This document shows, in pieces, positions 35,857 to 44,900 of a DNA stretch of 64,000 nt. Position numbers and translations under genes: made by a program. The first letter of the stretch is position 1. Every line of letters begins with the position of its first letter. Below the pieces are notes generated by a model that ran no database searches, was not told where the DNA came from, and worked only from the letters and a program-made list of their open reading frames with translations. This stretch comes from Chitinophagaceae bacterium. GTDB lineage: Bacteria; Bacteroidota; Bacteroidia; Chitinophagales; Chitinophagaceae. The stretch lies in NCBI GenBank assembly GCA_004173355.1, contig SEAD01000009.1:1-64000 (forward strand). The letters are read 5' to 3'.

Positions 35857-36399
35857 ATGGCCAGTATGGAAAACAACGCACCTGCATTAAAAAAACGCGG
35901 AGTACGGGGAATGAAAAAAAGCAATGTACGGATCGACATGACCCCCATGGTAGACCTGGGGTTCCTGCTGATCACTTTCTTTGTGATGACCGCCCGGCTT
36001 GCGGAACCGGCGTCGTTGCCGCTGAATGTGCCGGCGGACGGTCCCCCGATCAGTACCGGGGAAACCGCCACGATGACGGTGCTGCTGAATGGCGATGATG
36101 TATTCTATTATCATGGCGACTGGGAACAGGCCCTGTCAGGCAATGCTGTTGTCCGGAGCTCGCTTGCCGGACGGACCGGCTTGCGGCAGGTGATCGGCGA
36201 GCGGCAGGCGTATCTCGACCAGCCGGGAGTGGAGAAGTTGGGTCGCGCCGGCCTGATGGTGATCATGAAAGTTGGTCCGGAGACAGATTATAACACGGTC
36301 GTAAGCCTGATGGACGAAATGCTGATCTCCAATGTGACCCGGCATGCCCTCGTGAAAATCTCCTCCGGCGAACTGGAATTCCTCAGCCGGAAACAGTAA
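35857..36399 (+). CDS. ExbD/TolR family protein
   Basis: This 180-residue inner-membrane protein has one N-terminal transmembrane helix (about 31-50) with the conserved proton-channel aspartate in RIDMTPMVDLGFLL (D33), then a periplasmic domain ending in HALVKISSGELEFLS. ExbD/TolR proteins energise TonB or Tol systems together with ExbB/TolQ, which is not adjacent here. This copy is an orphan; a TonB gene lies at 17-18 kb. An alternative start is the ATG at 35866. Confidence 0.82.
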   Translation: MASMENNAPALKKRGVRGMKKSNVRIDMTPMVDLGFLLITFFVMTARLAEPASLPLNVPADGPPISTGETATMTVLLNGDDVFYYHGDWEQALSGNAVVRSSLAGRTGLRQVIGERQAYLDQPGVEKLGRAGLMVIMKVGPETDYNTVVSLMDEMLISNVTRHALVKISSGELEFLSRKQ

Positions 36400-36487
36400 T
36401 CCGACCGTTCATCCCGGGTTTCCCGCCGCTCAAAAATCCCGCAAAAAGTTTTTCCAGCAGGTGCGGGAAACTCAAAAACCGCATCCG

Positions 36488-36510
36488 GCGGGCCTTCGGG
36501 CCCGCTTTTT
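36488..36510 (+). terminator. Rho-independent terminator after exbD-like gene
   Basis: GCGGGCC-TTCG-GGCCCGC is a perfect 7-base-pair stem with a stable TTCG tetraloop followed by five T. It separates exbD from the padR unit. Confidence 0.9.
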
Positions 36511-36543
36511 CGTTCCCGGTTATACGGATTACTGTGAAAAATA

Positions 36544-36586
36544 TGGTACTTTGTTTTGCATAGTACCAATTATCACCCTATCTTTG
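36544..36586 (+). promoter_or_regulatory. padR promoter with overlapping operator palindrome
   Basis: TATCTTTG (36579-36586) is an exact -7 element (TAnnTTTG), with TTG at 36556-36558 about 20 bases upstream as a -33 contact. The inverted repeat TGGTACT (36544-36550) and AGTACCA (36562-36568) brackets that -33 region. PadR regulators usually bind such palindromes in their own promoter, so autorepression is likely. Confidence 0.65.
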
Positions 36587-36612
36587 ATTTGTCAAACAGA
36601 AAAAACGAGTTT

Positions 36613-36948
36613 ATGAACATTGAAAATACACAAAGCCAGATGCGGAAGGGGATCCTGGAATTCTGTATTCTCTCCATTATCCGACGCGGGGAAGCTTACC
36701 CGAGTGATATTGTGGAAGAGATGAGGAACGCCGGTCTCCAGATTCTGGAGGGCACACTCTACCCCCTCCTCACCCGCCTCAAAAATGCCGAAATGCTCAC
36801 TTACCGCTGGGTGGAAAGCAATTCGGGACCGCCCCGGAAATATTTCCTGCTTACCGAAAAGGGCGAGAGTTTTTATAAAGAACTCGAGCAGACCTGGACG
36901 GAGCTCTCCAACGGAGTGAATGCACTTACCCAGGGATCAACCACATAA
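36613..36948 (+). CDS. PadR family transcriptional regulator
   Basis: This 111-residue winged-helix protein has the PadR pattern MRKGILEFCILSIIRRGEAYPSDIVEEM, LQILEGTLYPLLTRLKNAEMLTYRWVES and GPPRKYFLLTEKGESF. PadR proteins are effector- or stress-responsive repressors. The gene precedes the PspC-domain gene by about 50 bases, a common pairing in Bacteroidota, so it probably controls that gene and itself. The ATG at 36613 starts the family homology. Confidence 0.9.
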   Translation: MNIENTQSQMRKGILEFCILSIIRRGEAYPSDIVEEMRNAGLQILEGTLYPLLTRLKNAEMLTYRWVESNSGPPRKYFLLTEKGESFYKELEQTWTELSNGVNALTQGSTT

Positions 36949-36999
36949 CAGAAACACCGTCTCAAAAACGGAAAAGCTTCAACCACAAAAATTTCACAC

Positions 37000-39258
37000 A
37001 TGAAAAAGATCATCAACATAAACCTTAGCGGCAGGGTGATTCCCATCGAGGATTCAGCTTACGAAAAACTGCAGGCTTATATTGAAAGCCTCCGCCGCTA
37101 CTTTGCCAACGAAGAGGGCCGGGATGAGATCATCAATGATATTGAAAGCCGCATCGCGGAGCTGATGAATGACAAGGTCCGCAAGGGCGCGTCAGCTGTG
37201 ACCGACGCCGATATAGATGAAATCATCGCTTCCATGGGACGCCCGGAGGACTTTGATGCCGATAACGAAACAGCCGGTTCCGCCCACCAGGATTTCAGCA
37301 GCAAGCAGGGATCACAGGGATCGCAGGGATCACAGGGTCAGCAGGGGGCGCAGGCAGAGAGTGAACCTTTCACCCGCACGCGTCCACGCACCCGCCTGTA
37401 CCGCAACACCAGCGATAAGTTCGTGGGTGGTGTATGCAGCGGGATCGCAGCCTACCTGAACGTAGACCCTGCGATAGTGCGGATCCTGTTTGCCATCATC
37501 ACCTTTGGTGGTTTTGGTATCGGCTTCCTTATCTATATCCTGCTCTGGATGATCCTGCCAACCAGCGATCTTGACGGATACCGCGGCAAACGACTCTACC
37601 GCAACCCCGAGGATAAAGTCATCGGTGGTGTGGCTGGCGGTCTGGCTGCCTATTTCAACAAGGAAGCAAGGATTATCCGCCTGATCTTTGCGGGTCCGTT
37701 ACTTCTCAGCCTGGTACTGGCAGTTATTGACGGTGTCTTTTCCTGGAACCATCACTTCGATTTTTTCCCAAGCCTGGTATTCGGTTCCCTGAACGCAACA
37801 CTCTGTATGATTTACATCGTACTCTGGATTGTCCTTCCTGAAGCCCGTACTAATTATGAAAAAATGGAAATGCGCGGCGAGCCGGTTGACCTGCAGAGCA
37901 TCCGCCAGAACGTGCGCGAACAGATGGGGAATGTAAACGAACGTATGAAGAGCTGGGGCGAAGAGGTAAAACAATCAGCCCAGGAATGGTCAAAGAAAGC
38001 AAGTGACTATGCAAGCACCAGGGGCAAAACATTCGCCAGCGAAGTGGGCTCCACGGCAGGACGCACAGGTGCCGGGATCGGTCATGCGATCGGTGTACTG
38101 TTCAAGGTCTTTTTCATGTTCATTTTCGGAGCTATTGCCTTTGGATTATTTGTGGCAGTGATCGCACTGATCTTTGGTGGCGCGGCATGGTGGCCGGTAA
38201 ATAATTTTATCTGGACCGGTAATTCACAGCAACTCTATGCATGGGGTACCCTCCTGTTCTTCCTCGCGGTTCCGCTGATCGGCATCATCACCTGGATTGT
38301 CCGCCGCCTGCTGAAAGTGCGGTCGCGGAACAGCTACCTGGGTTGGACATTCGGGTTTCTCTGGACAATCGGATGGGTTGCGATGATCCTGCTGGTATCC
38401 AGCATCAGCAACGATTTCCGCAATAAGGAATCAGTGGCTGTACCAATTCAGGTTAACCAGCCTGCACAAGACAGGATGATCCTGACCATCACTGATCCGG
38501 TGTTGTACAATAACAGCAACTTCATGTGGTCAAGTCATACCGGCGAAGGGTTTTCGCTGACAGACGATACGCTGAAACTTTCACAGGTAAATATCCGGTT
38601 TGAAAAAAGCAGCAATGCCGATTACCGGGTGACCCTGATCAAATACGGGTTTGGTAACTCCAGGGCTGATGCGCTCGCAAGGGCGGAGAGAGTGCAGTAC
38701 AATGTCCGTTCATATGACAGCCTGCTGGACCTCGGAAACGGATTTGCCGTTGGCCGCGAGAGCAAGTACCGCGGACAACACGTTGAGATCGTAGTGGAAG
38801 TGCCAGTCGGGAAAAAAATCCGCTTTGATGAAAGCGTGTATGACAAGATCAGTGGTGTGGATATCGACTGGGGTCGCATCCGCCGCAACGGCCGCCACCG
38901 CGATTACTATGAACGCCGGTACGACTGGAGATCCGGTATCGATTATACCATGGACGCAAGCGGTGACCTCATCGATGTGAATGGCCGTGCAATCCAACAA
39001 CAGACACCTGCCCCGGGCAATGGCTATCGCTACGACAACGAGAAAACGCTCGAGGAGCGCGAGCGGATCTGGAAAGAAGAGGGGGAACGCCTCGAACGGG
39101 AGAAGAAACAGAAAACAGATACCAGCCGGCCAGCCCGGATCGGACAGGCAGCAGGCACTGAGCCGGCCGGTGACGATGAATCAATGGATGATGAAGAAAC
39201 GGATTCGTATAGTTTCAACGTGCTCTCACCGGTGGATGCAGTGGTGAAATTTTACTAA
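37000..39258 (+). CDS. PspC-domain multi-pass membrane protein
   Basis: This 752-residue protein is linked to envelope stress. The N-terminal roughly 90 residues (MKKIININLSGRVIPIEDSAYEKL onward) form a soluble domain with an acidic helical end. A short Gly-Ser-Gln repeat follows (about 103-118), then two PspC domains (RLYRNTSDKFVGGVCSGIAAYL and RLYRNPEDKVIGGVAGGLAAYF). Further transmembrane helices lie at about 365-470, and a large periplasmic C-terminal domain ends in a charged tail with GYRYDNEKTLEERERIWKEE. It is probably the main target of the adjacent PadR regulator. No other psp genes are present. Confidence 0.88.
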   Translation: MKKIININLSGRVIPIEDSAYEKLQAYIESLRRYFANEEGRDEIINDIESRIAELMNDKVRKGASAVTDADIDEIIASMGRPEDFDADNETAGSAHQDFSSKQGSQGSQGSQGQQGAQAESEPFTRTRPRTRLYRNTSDKFVGGVCSGIAAYLNVDPAIVRILFAIITFGGFGIGFLIYILLWMILPTSDLDGYRGKRLYRNPEDKVIGGVAGGLAAYFNKEARIIRLIFAGPLLLSLVLAVIDGVFSWNHHFDFFPSLVFGSLNATLCMIYIVLWIVLPEARTNYEKMEMRGEPVDLQSIRQNVREQMGNVNERMKSWGEEVKQSAQEWSKKASDYASTRGKTFASEVGSTAGRTGAGIGHAIGVLFKVFFMFIFGAIAFGLFVAVIALIFGGAAWWPVNNFIWTGNSQQLYAWGTLLFFLAVPLIGIITWIVRRLLKVRSRNSYLGWTFGFLWTIGWVAMILLVSSISNDFRNKESVAVPIQVNQPAQDRMILTITDPVLYNNSNFMWSSHTGEGFSLTDDTLKLSQVNIRFEKSSNADYRVTLIKYGFGNSRADALARAERVQYNVRSYDSLLDLGNGFAVGRESKYRGQHVEIVVEVPVGKKIRFDESVYDKISGVDIDWGRIRRNGRHRDYYERRYDWRSGIDYTMDASGDLIDVNGRAIQQQTPAPGNGYRYDNEKTLEERERIWKEEGERLEREKKQKTDTSRPARIGQAAGTEPAGDDESMDDEETDSYSFNVLSPVDAVVKFY
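37307..37353 (+). repeat. In-frame 9-base tandem repeat (Gly-Ser-Gln)
   Basis: Imperfect copies of GGATCACAG repeat in frame and encode GSQ-GSQ-GSQ-GQQ-GAQ between the N-terminal domain and the first PspC domain. Such repeats can vary in copy number and change linker length. Confidence 0.75.
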
Positions 39259-39297
39259 AAACGGTTGAAGCTGTTCCACTAACCAGGAACCGGAATG

Positions 39298-39318
39298 AGC
39301 CCCTGCAAAGGGGCTTTC
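39298..39318 (+). terminator. Terminator after the PspC gene
   Basis: AGCCCC-TGCAAA-GGGGCT is a 6-base-pair hairpin followed by a short T-rich stretch, 40 bases after the stop codon. Confidence 0.6.
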
Positions 39319-39338
39319 TCCGTTATGGTACCTTGCCT

Positions 39339-39346
39339 TACATTTG
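39339..39346 (+). promoter_or_regulatory. gcvT -7 promoter element
   Basis: TACATTTG matches the Bacteroidota -7 consensus TAnnTTTG and ends 18 bases before the gcvT ATG. A clear -33 TTG is not seen. No glycine riboswitch-like structure is apparent in the short leader. Confidence 0.45.
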
Positions 39347-39364
39347 CAGCATCAAAAAACAAAA

Positions 39365-40462
39365 ATGAAAAATACAGCCCTGACCCGTACTCATATTGCC
39401 GCCGGTGCCAAGATGGTCCCTTTTGCAGGATACAATATGCCCGTGAGCTATACCGGTATCAATGATGAACATGCGGCAGTACGGAAAAATGCAGGTGTAT
39501 TTGACGTGAGCCATATGGGCGAATTCATCCTTAAAGGTGAACATGCACTCGACCTGATCCAGCGGGTAACCAGTAATGATGCGGCAAAACTCAAAGCCGG
39601 ACATGCCCAGTACAGCTGCCTGCCCAACCATGACGGCGGCATCGTGGACGACCTGCTGGTTTACTGTATGGAAGAAAACAAATCCTATATGCTGGTGGTG
39701 AATGCATCCAATATCCGGAAAGACTGGGACTGGATCAGCAGCTTTAACACCAATAACGTGGAAATGCACGACATCTCCGAGAAGACAGGCCTTCTTGCGG
39801 TACAGGGGCCGAATGCCACCCGGATCCTGCAGCCGCTCACAGGGATCGACATCATGAACATGCCTTACTACACATTTGCCAAAGGCCGCTTTGCAGGGGT
39901 AGAGAATGTGCTGGTCAGCGCCACGGGTTATACCGGTGCCGGCGGGGTTGAAATTTATTTCCCGGTGGAAAGCCAGGACCAGGATAATAACGCCGTAAAA
40001 ATCTGGAATGCCATATTTGAAGTGGGCCAGGCGGACGGGATCAAACCTGCCGGACTGGGATCGCGGGATACCCTCCGTCTTGAAATGGGCTACTGCCTTT
40101 ACGGGAATGATATCGATGACAGCACGTCCCCGCTGGAAGCGGGTCTTGGATGGATTACCAAATTCACCAAGGAGTTTACCAACCGGCCAAGCTTTGAAGA
40201 ACAGAAGAAAAATGGACTTTCGCGCAAACTGGTTGGCTTTGAACTGGTTGACAAGGGAATTCCCCGCCATGGTTACGAGATTGCAGATGAGGAAGGGAAA
40301 ACAATCGGTGTGGTCACATCCGGAACGCAGTCGCCCAGCCTCGGAAAAGCGATCGGCATGGGCTATGTAAAAACTCCCTTTGCGTCCATCGGCACAACCA
40401 TTTTTATCAGGGTCCGCGAAAAGCTGTTACAGGCAAAAGTGGCCAAACTCCCCTTTGCCTGA
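39365..40462 (+). CDS. gcvT: Glycine cleavage system T protein (aminomethyltransferase)
   Basis: GcvT transfers the methylene group from aminomethyl-lipoyl GcvH to tetrahydrofolate. The 365-residue protein has [53 protein letters not shown] and [19 protein letters not shown], all typical. The C-terminal [21 protein letters not shown] is also conserved. gcvH and gcvP are not in the window. The ATG at 39365 begins the conserved N-terminus. Confidence 0.95.
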   Translation: MKNTALTRTHIAAGAKMVPFAGYNMPVSYTGINDEHAAVRKNAGVFDVSHMGEFILKGEHALDLIQRVTSNDAAKLKAGHAQYSCLPNHDGGIVDDLLVYCMEENKSYMLVVNASNIRKDWDWISSFNTNNVEMHDISEKTGLLAVQGPNATRILQPLTGIDIMNMPYYTFAKGRFAGVENVLVSATGYTGAGGVEIYFPVESQDQDNNAVKIWNAIFEVGQADGIKPAGLGSRDTLRLEMGYCLYGNDIDDSTSPLEAGLGWITKFTKEFTNRPSFEEQKKNGLSRKLVGFELVDKGIPRHGYEIADEEGKTIGVVTSGTQSPSLGKAIGMGYVKTPFASIGTTIFIRVREKLLQAKVAKLPFA

Positions 40463-40563
40463 GCCGGAACGGCCAATGGGACAGACTGCGCAGGTGGGTG
40501 GGCTAAAGCCCTTTTGCATGATTATTGCTTGATAGCGGCGAAGAACCAGCTAAAAACCACTCC

Positions 40564-41040
40564 ATGCCCAGTATCCATCTCACAACATTTATCGCTGCGC
40601 CGGCCGACCGTGTGTTCGATCTCGCACGCAGTATCGATCTCCACAAGTATTCCATGACCCATCATAAGGAAGAAGCCGTGTCCGGTACACGGTTCGGACT
40701 GATTGAGAAGGGCGAAACAGTCACCTGGAAAGCAAAACACCTGTTCAAGACCCGTTTTCTCCGGACCCGGATCTCGGAGATGTTGCGGCCGACGGCCTTT
40801 ACCGATGAACAGGAAGAAGGCGATTTCCGCTCCATGAAACATGTACATATTTTCAAACCCTGCGACAACGGTACTATCATGATCGACCAGTTTGATTTTG
40901 AAATGCCCTACGGTGCGCTGGGCAAGGGCCTGGGTAAGGTATACCTGACCCGTTATATGCGTAAACTGCTCGAAACCCGCAACAAAACCATCCGCGAGTA
41001 TGCGGAAACGGAGCAATGGAAGAAGGTTTTACAGAAATAA
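40564..41040 (+). CDS. SRPBCC (START-like) family protein
   Basis: This 158-residue helix-grip protein has IHLTTFIAAPADRVFDLARSIDLH at its N-terminus and GALGKGLGKVYLTRYMRKLLETRNKTIREYAE at its C-terminus, as in cyclase-like or ligand-binding SRPBCC proteins. The family binds hydrophobic ligands; nothing more specific can be said. The start at 40564 is the first ATG of the conserved domain. comB follows after about 40 bases. Confidence 0.8.
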   Translation: MPSIHLTTFIAAPADRVFDLARSIDLHKYSMTHHKEEAVSGTRFGLIEKGETVTWKAKHLFKTRFLRTRISEMLRPTAFTDEQEEGDFRSMKHVHIFKPCDNGTIMIDQFDFEMPYGALGKGLGKVYLTRYMRKLLETRNKTIREYAETEQWKKVLQK

Positions 41041-41080
41041 TCCCATTTAGCCCCATTGCGTTATTTTTGCGCCCTTATTT

Positions 41081-41812
41081 ATGAGCAAGAAACCTTCCCT
41101 GCATACATCACTTTCGCCCGCACTGCTGAACCTGTACGACCTGAACAATGCAGTAGTGGTAGTGATCGATGTGTTCCGCGCTACCTCCACCATTGCGTCA
41201 GCACTTTTTAATGGTGCGAAGTCCGTCATCCCGGTGGACTCCGTACCAAAGGCAATTGAAATCAGCAGGAATATCGACGGCATCGCCGCGGGGGAACGGG
41301 ACGGAAAAATAGCAGATGGCCTTGTGCATGGCAACTCCCCTCTCGAATATTCGCGTGAGTTTATTGAGAACCGTACACTGGTGCTCACCACTACCAATGG
41401 CACCCGCTTGCTGCACATGGCACTTGAACGCGGCGCAGATACGATTGTTACCGGTTCATTCCCGAACCTCGGTGCAGTATGTGAATACCTGGTGCATGAA
41501 AATAAGGATGTGGTGCTGGGTTGCGCAGGATGGAAAGACCGCTTCAACCTCGAAGACACCCTGTTTGCAGGGGCCGTGATCAGCCAGGTAAAAAAACATT
41601 TTGAGATCCATTGTGACAGCTCGCTTATGGCCGAAACCATGCACCAGAAATACAGGAACAACATGATCGGCGCGGCGAAAAAATTCACGCATTACCACCG
41701 CCTGGTGGAGCGTTTCGGACTGATCGACGATATCCAGTTCTGCCTCACTCCGGACATTGCAAATGTGATCCCTGTATACCACGAAGGAAAGCTGGTGGTG
41801 CCGGGAAAATAA
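41081..41812 (+). CDS. comB: 2-phosphosulfolactate phosphatase (ComB family)
   Basis: ComB hydrolyses 2-phosphosulfolactate to sulfolactate; in methanogens this belongs to coenzyme M synthesis. The 243-residue protein shows IDVFRATSTIASAL (29-42), VHGNSPLEY, LTTTNGTRLL, the GCAGWKDRFNLEDTLFAGAV motif and a C-terminal DIANVIPVY. In bacteria the role is less clear; sulfolactate or other sulfonate production is possible. A TATTTTTG element (about 41053-41060) lies upstream of the ATG. Confidence 0.85.
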   Translation: MSKKPSLHTSLSPALLNLYDLNNAVVVVIDVFRATSTIASALFNGAKSVIPVDSVPKAIEISRNIDGIAAGERDGKIADGLVHGNSPLEYSREFIENRTLVLTTTNGTRLLHMALERGADTIVTGSFPNLGAVCEYLVHENKDVVLGCAGWKDRFNLEDTLFAGAVISQVKKHFEIHCDSSLMAETMHQKYRNNMIGAAKKFTHYHRLVERFGLIDDIQFCLTPDIANVIPVYHEGKLVVPGK

Positions 41813-41993
41813 AAAGCAAAACTATACAAGATAGGGCTTTTTCCCGGGTCCCGGAACAGCCAAAAAATTTGCTTCATTTTTCAAGGAAAAACGAATGAGT
41901 TTCGTTTAGATTTGCCGGTTGCCCTTCTTTGGGACAGACCGGAAAGTCCGGCTGCACGGGGGTAACGGCGATTTTGTACATCAAAAACTAAGA

Positions 41994-44900
41994 ATGGCGT
42001 TACCACATCTGCTGAAGTACGTTTACACCCATGGAACCGATGAAGTGATCCGTCGCGGTAAAAAAATACATGCGATTGGTTATGTGGAACTGATCGAATA
42101 CGACGACCTGTTTGGCTCTGCGGTATTCCGTGTAAAAGACGATAGTTATTCCACCTATTACAAGGTCCATATCCACAAGTTCAAGGATGCAAAAGAGCTT
42201 TCGCTCCGATGCAGCTGCCCATACAATATCGGTGATATCTGCCGTCATGAAACAGCATCGCTGTTCCAGTTGCAGGAGATGATCGACAAGGGCCAGCTGG
42301 AGGCAGAAGATGTGGCCTACGACCAGCGTCATACGGTGGCAAAAATGAAGTCGATCGAACTCAAAACGCTTCGATTGCTTTCTTCCCCGGAGATCTTCAA
42401 CGAAGCCGAATTATGGCTCCGCACCAATAAGGCAAAAATTGAACTGGCCGAAAACGAAACTGTCAAAGCCAGTGTAACCATCAATGGTGAAGTATACAAA
42501 ATCCTGCTCCGCAAAAACGAGGAAAGGAATTTCGACACCAGTGCAGACTACGTGGATCCGGAACATCCGCTCTCCCTCCCCAAAGTCATTGTGTTCCTTC
42601 AGTTACTCAACGCACATGGCGCTAATTATTTTGACAGTATCCGTAACTGGGACAAGGAAAAAAACAAACTGCTAGAGGCATATGGTTACTCGCTCTCCGA
42701 TGACCTGAAAGGGAAATTTGAGTTTGCGTATAAGGAAGGGAAACCCTTTCTCCGCGTACTGGATTCGAGTATCAAGCGGGTGGCACCACTGGTCACAACC
42801 CCCCGGCCCGTGCTGCAGCAACAGGAAAAAAAGGAAGAAGAAATGCCGGTTGAGGTGCAGGAAGTGGCGGTACGGCCACAACTCAGGCTGGGCGTGGTTT
42901 TCAACTTTAATAAAAAACAATACCCCTATTTTACCATCGATGCCATCACGGGCGAACCCAATGACGCCAATGACGGGTTTGCGGGCAAGGTGGAAAAACC
43001 CGATATCAGCCGGTATCTCGACCTCGACAAACTGATGGAGGAAGACAAACAGTTGCTGACAGTGCTGCGCAAACTGCAGGATGTGGAGATCAATAAATAC
43101 ATCAGCCGCAATTCGCCGTTCTCCGGGATCTGGGAAAACATCATCCACCAGGAAGGGGAAGACCTGCCTGGTGAGACCAAGGAGCTGATGGCAGAGTACC
43201 TGTTTCCCCGTATAAAAAAAATGTGCATCGAACATTCGGATAAGGCGCTCTTTTATACCCTTGCCGAAAACAAGCCGTTCAAGACCGCTAACCTCGAACC
43301 CCTGCAGGTATCCCGCGAAGAAGCAAGACCCCATTTTTTCGTCCGGAAAAATGCGGCGTATACCGTGGAATGCCTGGTAAAGGCGGAGGGCATGGATTAT
43401 GACCTCGGTGACAATGAATGCAACAGTCCGCTCTTTTTCCTTTATAACAACCAGCTCTTCTGCTGGAAGGACAATGAAGTGGTGCACCTCGTGGAAAAAT
43501 TCCTGCCCGACGGGAAAATGGAAGTAGCGGTGGATGACTGGGAAAAAACACTGCAGGAATTTATCCTTCCACTTGCCAAAGAACATAAACTTGATTTTGA
43601 TAAATCGCTGGTACAGGAAATACGTGACGGGGATCCCGAGGTAAAACTCTTCCTAGTTGAAAAGGGCGACTACCTTGTGTTCCAGCCCTCTTTCTCCTAC
43701 AAGGGTTTTGAAACCAGGTCACGCGACCGCGATGAGATCGTGGTGCCGCAGGGCGACAAGGTAGTGCTGGTCCACCGCAACCGTGAAGTGGAAAAGCAGT
43801 TCATCGATAAACTGCAGAACCTGCACTCGAATTTTATTGTGAACGAGGAAAACGGATCACTGGCACTCAAAGGCACGGATGTGCTGAAGAACAACTGGTT
43901 CTTCCTTTTCGTGGATGCGATGAAGGAGATGAAGACGCCCGTGTTCGGTTTTGAAGCATTGAAAAATTTCCGCTTCAACACAGCGAAACCACAGACCAAA
44001 ATATTTATCAGCAGTAATACCGATTGGTTTGATGCAAAAGTTGATATCGTGTTTGGCGACCAGAAAGTCACCGTTGCCGATGTGAAACGGGCGCTGGCCA
44101 ACAAGCAGCAGTTTGTGCAGCTGAATGATGGTACACTTGGGATCCTGCCGGAAGAATGGCTGAAAAAATATTCTCTCCTGTTCCGTGTAGGTGAAGGCAA
44201 CAGCAACAACCTGAAACTCTCCCGCTATCACCTGAGTGTAGTCGATGAACTTTATGAATCACGGGATGAAGAAGAACTGGCCGTACAGCTGGAAGAAAAG
44301 TACGAGAAGCTGCGGGAGTTCAACAAAATCCGGGAAATACCGCCACCAGCGCATCTCGCGCCGATCCTGCGGCCGTACCAGATTGCCGGTTTCCAGTGGC
44401 TCAATTACCTAAAAGATATCAAGTGGGGTGGCATACTGGCGGATGACATGGGTCTTGGTAAAACGGTGCAGGCGCTTTCTTTCCTTGAACATTCCCGTGC
44501 TGAAATGGGGAATATCAAGGCGCTGGTAGTGTGTCCGACCACCCTGATTTATAACTGGGAGAATGAGATAAAAAAATTCACCCCGAAACTGACTTACCGC
44601 ATCCATCACGGTGCTACGCGTACGCGGTCGCGCGAGGAGATCCTTGATCACGATGTGACCATCACCACCTACGGCACACTGCGCAGTGATATCAAACTGC
44701 TGGTTAGTGTGACATTTGATTTTGTAGTACTTGATGAAAGCCAGGCAATCAAAAACCCCGCGAGCAAGGTAACCAAGGCCGCCAGCCTGCTCAACGCCAA
44801 ACACCGCCTCTGCATGAGTGGTACCCCGCTGCAGAATAATACATTTGATGTGTTTGCGCAGATGAACTTCCTCAACCCGGGTATGCTCGGTACGATGGAA

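Noticed and set aside
39259-39364. A glycine riboswitch in front of gcvT.
   Set aside because: The leader after the -7 element is only about 18 bases and contains no aptamer-like fold.
41935-41960. GGACAGACCGGAAAGTCCGG upstream of the SNF2 gene, which recalls RNase P RNA text.
   Set aside because: Only a few bases match, no surrounding RNase P RNA core (P4 or conserved loops) is present, and it lies in the short leader of a protein gene.
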